A DNA stretch of 64,000 nucleotides from Salvelinus alpinus (Eukaryota > Chordata > Actinopteri > Salmoniformes > Salmonidae). The notes under the pieces were generated by a model. It searched no databases, had not been told where the DNA came from, and was given only the letters and a program-made list of their open reading frames with translations. The stretch covers positions 13,042,471 through 13,106,470 of the forward strand of contig NC_092096.1 of the NCBI RefSeq assembly GCF_045679555.1, read 5' to 3'. Below are positions 46,945-57,479 of the stretch, in pieces. The first letter of the stretch is position 1. Every line of letters begins with the position of its first letter. Both the position numbers and the translations under genes were made by a program.

Positions 46945-49725
46945 AGCTATAATACTATACAACTATATACTACCACTATACTATCTATAGTACTGCACTA
47001 CTATATATACTACCACTATACTATCTATAGTACTGCACTACTATATACTACCACTATACTATCTATAGTACTGCACTACTATATATACTACCGCTATACT
47101 ATCTATAGTACTGCACTACTATATATACTACCACTATACTATCTATAGTACTGCACTACTATATATACTACCACTATACTATCTATAGTACTGCACTACT
47201 ATATATACTACCACTATACTATCTATAGTACTGCACTACTATATATACTACCACTATACTATCTATAGTATTGCACTACTATATATACTACCACTATACT
47301 ATCTATAGCACTGCACTACTATATATACTACCACTATACTATCTATAGTACTGCACAACTATATATACTACCACTATACTATCTATAGTACTGCACTACT
47401 ATATATACTACCACTACACTATCTATAGTATTGCACTACTATATATACTACCACTATACTATCTATAGTATTGCACTACTATATATACTACCACTATACT
47501 ATATATAGTATTGCACTACTATATATACTACCACTATACTATCTATAATACTATACTGCTATATATACTACCACTATACTATCTATAGTACCACACCACT
47601 ATATATACTACCACTATACTACCTATAGTACTGCACTACTATATATACTACAACTATACTAGCTATAATACTATACTACCATATATACTACCACTATACC
47701 AGCTATAAAACTATACTACTATATATACTACCACTATACTATCTATAGTACTGCACCACTATATATACTACCACTTTACTACCTATAGTACTGCACTACT
47801 ATATATACTACAACTATACTAGCTATAATACTATACTACTATATATACTACCACTATACCAGCTATAATACTATACTACTATATATACTACCACTATACT
47901 ATCTATAGTACTGCACTACTATATATACTACCACTATACCAGCTATAATACTATACTACTGTATACTGCCACTATACCAGCTATACCACTAAACTACTAT
48001 ATACTACCACTATACTGGCGATACTACTAAACTACTATATACTGCCACTATACTAGCTATAATACTACGCCAGTATATATACTACCACTATACTAGCTAT
48101 ACTACTATATACTGCCACTATACTAGCTATACTACTAAACTACTATATACCGCCACTATACTAGCTATAATACTGTGTGCTACAACTATACTATCTATAC
48201 TACTGCATTGCTATATACCACCACTATACTAGCTATACTACCACACTACTATATACTACCACTATACTAGCTATACTACCATATACTGCCACTATGCTAG
48301 CTATACTACTATATACTACCACTATACTATCTATACTACTGCACTACTGTATACCACCACTATACTAGCTATACTACTATATATTGCCACTATACTAGCC
48401 ATACCACTATACGACTAAATACTGCCACTATATTAGCTATACTACAATATTACTATATCCTACCACTATACTACCTATGGTAGTACTGCACTACTATATA
48501 TACTACCACTATACTACCTATGGTACTGTACTACTATATATACAACAACTATACCAGCTATAATACTATACCACTATATACTGCCACTATACTATCTATA
48601 CTTCTGCACTGCTATACACGACCACTATACTAGCTATACTACATACTGCTATATACTACCACTATATCAGCTATACTACCATATTCTACCACTATACTAG
48701 CTATACTACATACTACTATATACTACCTCTATACTAGCTATAATACTATATACTAAAACTATACTGGCTATACTACATGCTACTATATACTGCCACTATA
48801 CTAGCTGTGCTGCTATATACTACCACTATACTATCTATACTACAGCACTACTGTATACTACCACTATAGTAGCTATACTACTATATATTACCACTTTTCT
48901 AGCTATAATACTATACTACTGTATACTACCACTATACTAGCTGTACCACAATACTACTATATGCTACAACTATACTAGCTACACTACTATATAACTATAT
49001 ACTACCTCTATACTAGCTATAATACTACACTGCTATATAAAACCACTATACTAGCTATACCACTATATACTACCACTATACTAGCTATACTACTATGTGC
49101 TACCACTTTACTGGCTATACTACTATGCACTACCACTATACTAGCTATGCTACTATACTACTATATACTACCACTATACTACTATATTACTTTATACTAC
49201 TGCTATACCAGCTATAATACTATATTGCTATATACTACCACTATACTAGCTATGTTACTATACCACTGTACACTACCACTATACTAGCCACACTACTATA
49301 TATTGCCACTATACTAGCTATAATTCTATACTGCAATATACTACCGCTATACTAACTATAAAACTATGCTACTATATACTACCACTATACTAGCTGTAAT
49401 ACTGTACTGCTATATACTACCACGATACTAGCTGTATTACTATACTGTTATATACTACCACTATACTAGCTATAATACTATACTGCTATATACTACCACT
49501 ACACTAACTATAAAACTATGCTACTATATACTACCACTATACTAGCTGTAATACTATGCTGCTATATACTACCACTATACTAGCTATAATGCTGTGCTGC
49601 TATATACTATCACTATACTAGCTATACTGCTATACTACTAGGTACTACCACTATACTAGCTATACTCTTTTTGTACTTTATGCTGCTGCGTTACTAGCTA
49701 TACTACTATATACTACCTTTATGTT
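46945..49725. repeat. about 40-bp A/T-rich minisatellite
   Basis: Many copies of actatatatactaccactat followed by actatctatagtactgcact. Copies are nearly identical to about 47500 and increasingly diverged and irregular (agctata, ctatactac words) to the right, which implies growth from the left end. Confidence 0.95.
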
Positions 49726-50079
49726 AGCTGGTTGGCCATGGAGGGAGAGGACGATGGCCCTAGATGTATTCTAATACAACTCCTGGCTAGGTATCAAATC
49801 TATAGCACATCCAAAAGGATAGATCAAGTAGTCCTTTGGGAATTGAATTAGTCCCTGCTCAGCTGTGGTGCTGGGGTGGAACAAAAACCTGCACATGTAG
49901 TTAAAAAGTGAGGCTTGTGAATGTTCGCTAAACTCCTAGGGGAGGCATTAACGTTTTCCTCTTTAACAACAGAGGATGTAAAACTGGCATACTGAGATTC
50001 AAGATAGTTGGACTGATTATTGCCCGAGCAGAGAGGAGAGAGAGGAAAGGGCTGGAACTATGCCCTGTTGGTAGAGTCA
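49726..50079. other. no recognised feature
   Basis: Unique-looking sequence. Confidence 0.4.
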
Positions 50080-50290
50080 ACCCTATCTCCTCCTCTCCTC
50101 CCCTCCTCTCCTCCTCTCCTCCTATCCTCCTCTCCTCTCTTCCTCTCCTCCTTCCTCCCCTGTTGGTATAGTCAACCCCATCTCCTCCTCTCCCCTCCTC
50201 CTCTCCCCTCCTCCTCTCCTCTCTTCCTCTCCTCCTCCCTCCCCTGTTGGTATAGTCAGCCCCCTCTCATCTACTCCTCCCTCCCCTGAA
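50080..50290. repeat. CT-rich repeat with ctcctcccctcc words
   Basis: About three loose copies of a 90-bp unit ending cccctgttggtatagtcaac (50066, 50158, 50244), filled with tcctctcctcc words. Confidence 0.85.
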
Positions 50291-50479
50291 GCCCTCCGGT
50301 CGAGACAAATGCGATGTAATCTCTCTCAAAATATACACAAATAATGATCAGCCTAAATTGTGTTATGAGAGTCAGGCTTGGCATGCTGTCAGACCTCCCA
50401 AACGGACAACGCTGAATAACCACTGGACTTCAGATGGAAACACTTCCAAATCAGACTTCCAACATTGTTCTTCGTGAGC

Positions 50480-50648
50480 TCTCTCTGTCTCTGTCTCTGT
50501 CTCTGTCTCTGTCTCTGTCTCTGTCTCTGTCTCTGTCTCTCTGTCTCTGTCTCTGTCTCTGTCTCTGTCTCCGTCTCCGTCTCCGTCTCCGTTCCGTCTC
50601 CGTCTCCGTCTCTGTCTCTCTCTGTCTCTCTCTGGTTCTCTCTCTGTA

Positions 50649-50710
<62 letters not shown>

Positions 50711-50752
50711 ACTCTCTCTGTCTCTGTCTCTCTCTCTGTCTCTCTCTCTGTT

Positions 50753-50788
<36 letters not shown>

Positions 50789-50802
50789 TATCTGGTTCTC
50801 TC

Positions 50803-50851
<49 letters not shown>
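50480..50851. repeat. CT microsatellite next to an assembly gap
   Basis: ctgtct, ccgtct and ctctct hexamer blocks in series; almost all pyrimidine on the plus strand. It ends 16 bases before the gap. Confidence 0.95.
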
Positions 50852-50854
<3 letters not shown>

Positions 50855-50866
50855 AATTCAATTCAA

Positions 50867-50966
50867 NNNNNNNNNNNNNNNNNNNNNNNNNNNNNNNNNN
50901 NNNNNNNNNNNNNNNNNNNNNNNNNNNNNNNNNNNNNNNNNNNNNNNNNNNNNNNNNNNNNNNNNN
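50867..50966. other. assembly gap of 100 N
   Basis: Exactly 100 unknown bases, the usual placeholder for a gap of unknown size, between a CT repeat and a C-rich array. Translations across it are meaningless. Confidence 0.99.
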
Positions 50967-52030
50967 AACCCCCCCCCCATATACACCATATTAATGAAGA
51001 ATATACCCCCCCCCCCATATACACCATATTAATGAAGAATATAACCCCCCCCCCCATATACACCATATTAATGAAGAATATAACCCCCCCCCCCAAAATA
51101 CACCATATTAATGAAGAATATAACCCCCCCCCATATACACCATATTAATGAAGAATATAACCCCCCCCCAAAATACACCATATTAATGAAGAATATAACC
51201 CCCCCCCCATATACACCATATTAATGAAGAATATAACCCCCCCCCCATATATACACCATATTAATGAAGAATATACCCCCCCCCCCCCCCCCATATACAC
51301 CATATTAATGAAGAATATAACCCCCCCCCCATATACACCATATTAATGAAGAATATAACCCCCCCCCAAAATACACCATATTAATGAAGAATATAACCCC
51401 CCCCCCATATACACCATATTAATGAAGAATATAACCCCCCCCCCCCCATATACACCATATTAATGAAGAATATAACCCCCCCCCCCATATACACCATATT
51501 AATGAAGAATATAACCCCCCCCCAAAATACACCATATTAATGAAGAATATAACCCCCCCCCCCCATATACACCATATTAATGAAGAATATAACCCCCCCC
51601 CCCATATACACCATATTAATGAAGAATATACCCCCCCCCCCATATACACCATATTAATGAAGAATATACCCCCCCCCCATATACACCATATTAATGAAGA
51701 ATATAACCCCCCCCCATATACACCATATTAATGAAGAATATAAACCCCCCCCCCATATACACCATATTAATGAAGAATATAACCCCCCCCCCATATACAC
51801 CATATTAATGAAGAATATACCCCCCCCCATATACACCATATTAATGAAGAATATAAACCCCCCCATATACACCATATTAATGAAGAATATACCCCCCCCC
51901 CCCCCATATACACCATATTAATGAAGAATATAAACCCCCCCATATACACCATATTAATGAAGAATATAACCCCCTCCCCCCATATACACCATATTAATGT
52001 AGAATATACCCCCCCCATATACACCATATT
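50967..52030. repeat. about 36-bp minisatellite with variable C runs
   Basis: About 29 copies of atatacaccatattaatgaa + gaatataa + a run of 6-19 C. Some copies read aaaatacacc. Variation lies mostly in the C run. It lies immediately downstream of the small gene at 52183, possibly in its 3' UTR. Confidence 0.96.
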
Positions 52031-52182
52031 GCATAATGGATCAATAAAGTGTGAGCAGCTTGGTTAGTAAGAACATCTTAAGACAGTATAATGTCAGGAA
52101 AGTGTCAATGATTGATTGATCTGACCATCGTAGCAGAGAGAGGAATACCGTAAAGACATCACACTGTACATAAAAAGGTAAT

Positions 52183-52237
52183 TCATTTATTTGCAGTGTT
52201 CTCTTTTGCTTCCCGTCTGGGTCTGGGAGATGACGGT
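52183..52237 (-). CDS. small KEN protein, coding exon 3
   Basis: 55 bases including the TGA stop at 52183-52185, acceptor gattccag. It encodes IPSSPRPRREAKENTANK. No clear AATAAA was found before the C-rich array downstream. Confidence 0.6.
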
Positions 52238-55200
52238 CTGGAATCAAGAATAAACAAATGTAAAAATGGCATTTAGATTACACAGCCTGCTCCAGTTACA
52301 GAAATTTAGTCAATTCCACATACTCCAAATGTCAGTCAAATGAAACAAAAACAAATAACATTTGTCTGACAGAGACATTTTAATTATACTTACATGTCCT
52401 TGATAGCTTTCTTCATGAGCTGTCTTGTACATGGGGACATCACATTGTCTGTTGGACTCCTTATTGCAGACCTACATTGCCACACAAGGCAATAGAGAAA
52501 GAGAGTGAGAGTAGCGCAAGAAAGAGAGCAAGAGAATATATCAAGCAATCATCCAACTAGTGAATGCCAAATTACAGATGAGGTACTTCTTGATGCAATT
52601 AAAGCCTTTAAGTCTGGTATGCCATCCCGCCCTTGAGTTTTCCCAGTGGAGGTATACCAAACCTTTTTTGATATACTCAGAGGACCATTATTAGCATGTT
52701 TTAACCACTTCTATATACACATGGTATCAGATACTCAACAAGGTCTGATTTCATTATTATTGAAACAGGAGCCATGTGGTAAATATAAAGATCCAGTCCA
52801 TTTAAAAAAAATTGGAGGCCTCTTACACTTCAGTGTTGTGACGCAAAAAATCAAGCAAAATGCTTAGCGCATAGAATTAAAAAGGTATTGCCGGATATTA
52901 TTCATCCTAATCAAACATTTTTTTTTTTACACGGACAATACATTGGAGATAATATAAAGACAAGTACTGGAAACAATAGAACACTATGAAAAATCTGGGA
53001 AACCAGGCCTGATTTTCATAGCCGACTTTGAAGAGGCCTTTAATAAAGTACAACTGAAGTTTATATACAAATGCCTGGATTATTTCAATTTTTGAGAATC
53101 TTTTATAAAATGGGTTAAAGTTATGTATAGTAACCCTAGGTGTAAAATAGTAAATAATGGCTACTTCTCAGAATTTTTTAAAAACTGTCAAGAGAAGTAA
53201 AACAAGGTTGTCCACTATCAGCATATCTATTTATTATTGCCATTGAAATGTTAGTTGTTAAAAATCAGATCCAACAATAATATTAAGGGTTTAGAAATCC
53301 AGGGTGTGACGACCCTCTCACTCGGTCTGCCGAAGTTTTAAGAATGTCTCACCTCATGTTCAAGAATGGCTTTTTCCCCCTTTATTCATATTACAACCTC
53401 ACTTCTGATTATTTGAAAACGAAATCATCTCCAAAATATCGTTATTTTTAAAACAAGCCGTAGAAAATTGGTTGCAATTTCAGTTTAATCCACCAGACAG
53501 AACAAACAGTACAACAAATAGTGGTTAAACTCAAATATAGTAATTGATAAAAAATAAATAAAAATATTGTTGATAAAAATTAAAATATATAATCTTTGTA
53601 AATGATATCATAAATAGAACTGGTGGAGTTGTCACACATGCAGCTAACACAGACACATGGAAATGTCTGCTCTACCCAAAATTACAACCAACTAATTACA
53701 GCACTATCGCAAAAATGGAAGAGGCAAGTGGAAGCTGGAAAACGTAAGACAAAGGGTGGCTACTTTGAAGAATCTCAAATATATTTTGATTTATTTAACT
53801 CTTTTTTTGGTTACTACATGATACCATGTGTGTTATTTCATAGTTTTTCTACAATGTAGAAAAATAAAGAAGAACCCTGGAATTAATAGGTGTATCTAAA
53901 CTTTTGACTGGTACTGTATATGTATTGGTATGTATGCATGTGTATTTATATCTACAAACAAAATATATGGGGGATTGGAAATTATGCAGAACAATTACAT
54001 TACAGCTTTACAATACTAAAGCTGATCTACCCCCTTAAAAAATAAAATATATAACATACCACTAGTTTACAGGCAGCACACCAACATTCCTCCATAGGGG
54101 TTTTCACACAAGATCACTTCTTGGATCAATGAAAACTGTCCATCATTTAATTAGATCGGATTTAAAATTCATAAAAAGTATATTACCATACAATTAACGC
54201 AGCTTGGGTGTATTTGAACTTAGACTATGTGTGTATAGATGGCCTCCCGAGTGGCGCAGCGGTCTGAGGCACTGCATCTCAGTGCCAGAGGCGTCACTAC
54301 AGACCCTGGTTTGATCCCGGGCTGTATCACAACCAGCCGTAATCGGGAGTCCCATAGGGCGGGGGCTTACTTTTTAAAAACCATTTATCGAACAAAGGGA
54401 ATGAGCAGCAGCTACGTTTGGCTACATACGGACCTTTAGTGGAATTCCCGCCAGAGAGTAACGGTCAATGTGATTGATGTTCATCATTTGACTAGGCTAC
54501 ATGTATTTGACATTGTGTTGTTATTCCGCTGAACATTAGATGGTTTCATTTTATTTTTGGCAGTGAAACGAGGCTACTCAGGCGAGAAAAAAAAAACTCA
54601 CCCAAATGTACAGCCCCGTTGGAAAATATAAATTGACCGTTTGAAAATGTGAAGATTTAAAAAAAACAACCCTCTGGCTTTGACTAGCTAGAAGGGATTC
54701 CAACTTTTGTCAAATTAACGTCAGGTTTTACTTTTTCGTAGCAAGTTAGGAGAACTTACACAGCAGGGTAGTTAAAGGATAATTACAGTAGCAGGTTAGG
54801 ATAATTAGGTTAAGAAAAGGGTTACGGTTAGCTAAAATGCTAATAAATATATTTTTATATTAATTTGAGTAAAGCTGAATCCCTTCTAGCCATGACCCTG
54901 ACTAGGGGCACTCTCCCGTGGGTTATAAGTCATCTCTCACATGGTAACCAGAACTATTTGCCAAGGGGAGAGCTTATTATACCCCAGTGGGTGAATTGAA
55001 ATGAAGATAATGTATATACTGGCAAGATACACGTCTCGCCGCTCTAACGGGAGTTGTTGTCCACAAAGCGGCACGGCGGACTGTCTAGCTCCCGCCTGTC
55101 CTTGCTTTGGATTGGTGGAATTATTTTTTGGTTGAACAAATTCAACACTCCATACAAACTCCTTACTTGGTGGGCAGAAAAAAACACCACCTGCTGGAGG

Positions 55201-56153
55201 AAGACAGATTTTCCTCTCTAAATTGAATTGAGGAGGGGAGACAAATCTGTATATGAGATGCTCATGTCTCCACCCCAAACATAGAGTACCACAGTATGAA
55301 TCATAATACCTAGCGGTCCAACAGGGAAATGGTTCGAAATGGTTTTTCACCATTCATTTCTCCTCATAGGGGATTTTAGAAACACGTACAATAAGGGCTG
55401 TGTTTCATGTAGGCTTACCCTGGCTTGACGTTTTGATAACAAGTCTCTCGGGACAAGGTGACTTATCAACATATTTGCCTGTATTTACCCCCAACAAATG
55501 AAATGCCAATTGGCTGCTAATGTGGCTATCATAAAGAACTACAAATGCCATGTTCTGGACGAGACAGTCGAATCGAGGCAAAGGTAAGAATCTCTGGATT
55601 AACTAACTAAACGTAGTAATGAATAAATTGGCTAAATGTCTTTAAATGCACCTGTTTGCAAAGGTGCCAGCTAGAGATAATGTCCTGGAGCTTGCAGGGA
55701 TTTGTAGTCTTGCACGATGTCCACTTTGACGCTAAATAACATTTTCAAATCACGCAGTATATATTGAGAAATCACCATGTTTGCGAGAGACTTACATGGT
55801 TATCAAAATGTCACGCCAGGGTAAACCTACACAAAACACAGCCCTTATTTGAGTGTTTCTCAAATCCCTCGATTGGAACCATTTCCCTGCTTGACCGCTA
55901 GGTTTTATGGGTATTATGACACCTCCACTGAGGGGCTCTCGGGCGGGAAGGAAGGCGACAAGCCACTATTGTAATACACATTGCATAAATGATACTGTAT
56001 AAAAACTGTAGGTTTAACATGCATTAATCTAACAATCATTCCTACTTTCACAACTTACTTCTCTTGAATTGTCTTTCTTTTCGCCAGGCTTGGTGTCGGC
56101 GGCTGTTGATTGTTGTGAGGAGACACCGACTGCAGTGCTTTTCCAGAGCTCAT
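52183..56153 (-). CDS. predicted small SP/TP-rich protein with KEN sequence, three coding exons
   Basis: I do not recognise the family. Exons 56059-56153 (ATG at 56151-56153), 52394-52471 and 52183-52237 join in phase across consensus borders (donors gtaagt, gtaagt; acceptors atgtag, ttccag) to give 75 residues and a TGA stop. The start MSSGKALQSVSPHNNQQPPT leads into PSLAKRKTIQEK. The middle exon gives IRSPTDNVMSPCTRQLMKKA, and the last reads PSSPRPRREAKENTANK. There are seven Ser/Thr-Pro or Pro-directed-type sites, basic clusters and a KEN triplet, as in substrates of CDKs and the anaphase-promoting complex. It has no membrane span or folded domain that I can see. A probable 5' UTR exon ends at 56371 (donor gtgggt), joining the acceptor tttctgcag before 56160. 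Confidence comes from the consistent gene structure, not from homology. Confidence 0.6.
52394..52471 (-). CDS. small KEN protein, coding exon 2
   Basis: 78 bases, acceptor gcaatgtag, donor gtaagtat. It completes a Lys codon, then encodes SAIRSPTDNVMSPCTRQLMK and KAIKD. Confidence 0.62.
52555..53300 (+). mobile_element. LINE fragment (L1/Tx1-like reverse transcriptase), decayed
   Basis: Plus strand, in several frames: IFIADFEEAFNKVQLKFIYK, then CLDYFNF, SFIKWVKVMYSNPRCKIVNN, GYFSEFF and, after a frameshift, QGCPLSAYLFIIAIEML. These are the palm-domain blocks of an L1-type reverse transcriptase. The YxDD block is not seen. There are several stops and frameshifts. It lies in the large intron of the small KEN gene, opposite strand. 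Confidence 0.78.
53752..53926 (+). mobile_element. Tc1-like 3' tail
   Basis: gtggctactttgaagaatct through ttttgactggtactgtata; same family as 1-470 and 5270-5472. Upstream 53620-53750 may be decayed transposase sequence but is not clear. Confidence 0.75.
54240..54362 (+). mobile_element. tRNA-Lys-derived SINE (SmaI/SlmI type), 3'-truncated
   Basis: It starts ggcctcccgagtggcgcagc, with an A box (gtggcgcagcggtc) and a B box ending ggtttgatcccggg; cccggg is the SmaI site. It continues tgtatcacaaccagccgtaa and breaks off after cccatagggcgg, so most of the tRNA-unrelated body is lost. Confidence 0.85.
54363..55285. other. intron sequence, no recognised gene
   Basis: A 138-codon minus-strand frame (54937-55353) overlaps the start of the inverted-end element and shows no domain; I treat it as chance. 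Confidence 0.45.
55290..55935. mobile_element. DNA element with long inverted ends
   Basis: The left block (tagcggtccaacagggaaat, then ataagggctgtgtttcatgt, aggcttaccctggcttgacg, ttttgataac) returns inverted at 55800-55920 (gttatcaaaatgtcacgcca, cctacacaaaacacagccct, atttccctgcttgaccgcta). About 640 bp with no coding sequence. It is a salmonid-type non-autonomous element. Confidence 0.75.
56059..56153 (-). CDS. small KEN protein, coding exon 1
   Basis: 95 coding bases (31 codons plus two bases), donor aagtaagt. An acceptor-like tttctgcag lies eight bases before the ATG, so the exon probably starts at 56160. A second ATG pair at about 56167-56172 lies in another frame and would be in the intron. 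Confidence 0.6.
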
Positions 56154-56370
56154 TTTCCCTGCAGAAAGCCATCATGACATTAGCGACAGTTTAGTGTTTT
56201 GATACATTGTATCCATAGCCAATTATGTAAACATTGTTGTAACTTGCATACAATAACGTACGCTGTAGCGTTGCTGCATGTAATATTGTTACTAATACGA
56301 ACTGTTAATCGTTGAAATTATGTCATTGATTATACCAAGTACATTTTAATTGTAGTCGTTAAGAACCCAC

Positions 56371-56460
56371 CTTCTTTTTAAAAATGTTATTAGCCACAGT
56401 CAAGCAGCAGGAAAAAGTAGTCAAGGCTTGAGATCCAGTTAGTTTAGTAACGATCAGCTG
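56371..56460 (-). other. probable 5' untranslated exon of the small KEN gene
   Basis: On the minus strand the stretch ends aatttttaaaaagaag-like sequence before gtgggttc (donor at 56370). It would splice to the acceptor before 56160. The upstream limit is a guess. Confidence 0.4.
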
Positions 56461-56506
56461 AGTTCATGTCAAATAGGACATTTCGAAAGTGGTGCTCCAT
56501 GACGTT

Positions 56507-56529
56507 TTCAAATACGCTCCTCTCATTGG
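56507..56529 (-). promoter_or_regulatory. CCAAT box and CHR-like element
   Basis: On the minus strand, ccaat (56525-56529) is followed 12 bases later by tttgaa (56507-56512), preceded by the G/C-rich ggagcg. This resembles the CCAAT + CDE/CHR layout of genes expressed in G2/M. A second ttcgaa lies at 56482-56487. It lies just upstream of the presumed first exon. Confidence 0.45.
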
Positions 56530-56872
56530 TAGTTGCCACGGCACAAGCATAACAAACCCCACCCTCTCAGAAAACATGTTTTGACATACTTCATAATTTA
56601 TTTTCTCAGTGTACGTTGTGATTTTTATGGGGGGGAAATAAACTCCAAGTCGAATACTTTTAATTATTGTCAAACACATAAAAGCCATTTTCAAAAGTAG
56701 ATAGCCCTATTCTTCAGCATTGTGTGCAGGAGGAACAGGCACTTTTTCTATATATCAAACACACAGCACCAGACTTCAAGTGTACAGAGAATATCAACAT
56801 TTTTGTTCAAACTAAGAACTTCTTCGTATATTATTTATTGAGAAGGATTAAAGCGATCTTTCAAAAGGTATG

Positions 56873-56945
56873 CGCCCAACGTGGGGCTCGAACCCACGAC
56901 CCTGAGATTAAGAGTCTCATGCTCTACCGACTGAGCTAGCCGGGC
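56873..56945 (-). tRNA. tRNA-Lys (anticodon CTT)
   Basis: 73 bases that fold as a standard tRNA. Acceptor stem gcccggc pairs with gttgggc-type 3' bases, D arm gctcagtcggtagagc (A box), anticodon loop ctcttaa with CTT, and T arm gggttcgagcccc (B box ggttcgagccc). Discriminator base G, CCA not encoded, no intron. A TTTT run for RNA polymerase III termination lies about six bases downstream (plus-strand aaaa at 56864-56867). It matches the vertebrate tRNA-Lys(CTT) sequence as I remember it and looks functional. Confidence 0.97.
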
Positions 56946-57050
56946 TTGCGTAACATAAGGAAACTCCCCCTTTACAAACCATGAGGCGCGAACCCTGCCC
57001 CCTTCCAGCCCTCTTGGAATTCACACAGAACTCGCTCCAAGACTGATGTA
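56946..57050. other. no recognised feature
   Basis: Short flank of the tRNA gene. Confidence 0.4.
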
Positions 57051-57214
57051 ATTACACGGCGTGTTCACCACTGCGTTCACAAAGCGTCTGAGTAGGAGTG
57101 CTGATCTAGAATCAGGTTCCTCCTGTCCATGTCATCTTATTCAATATAAATCTAAACGTAAAACTGATCATATATCAGCACTGTTACTCTAAAAGGTTTT
57201 GTGAATACAGGCCC
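57051..57214. mobile_element. salmonid MITE with gtgctgatct ends
   Basis: caaagcgtctgagtaggagt, gctgatctagaatcaggttc on the left face aaactgatcatatatcagca and ctgttactctaaaaggtttt, gtgaatacaggcc on the right. The central ctaaacgtaaaactgat is typical of the family. Confidence 0.75.
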
Positions 57215-57479
57215 TGATTATAGATCAGCTGCTGGTGTAATATGTACTCAGGTCATGGTCCTAGAAAGGGTAATCATCCCTGGTAATGTTGCCCTCTCAA
57301 CATTCATATGATGCAATAAGGCAAAAAATCCATTAAGTATTTATTCCAACGCTAATTGCTTTACAGCATCAATGAATCACTTACCACAGGATGCCGACAC
57401 TTTATCAAAACAACCATTACAAACCACATTCATAAAGGAGTTCATCCACTTATATTATAGGACAGTGTTATGTTTGGGG
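57215..57479. other. no recognised feature
   Basis: Unique-looking sequence between the MITE and the large array. Confidence 0.4.

Noticed and set aside
54240-54330. Possible tRNA-Lys gene
   Set aside because: The boxes belong to a SmaI-type SINE; the stems do not pair as in the genuine tRNA at 56873-56945.
54937-55353. 138-codon minus-strand frame
   Set aside because: It overlaps the inverted end of a DNA element and shows no domain, signal peptide or splice context.
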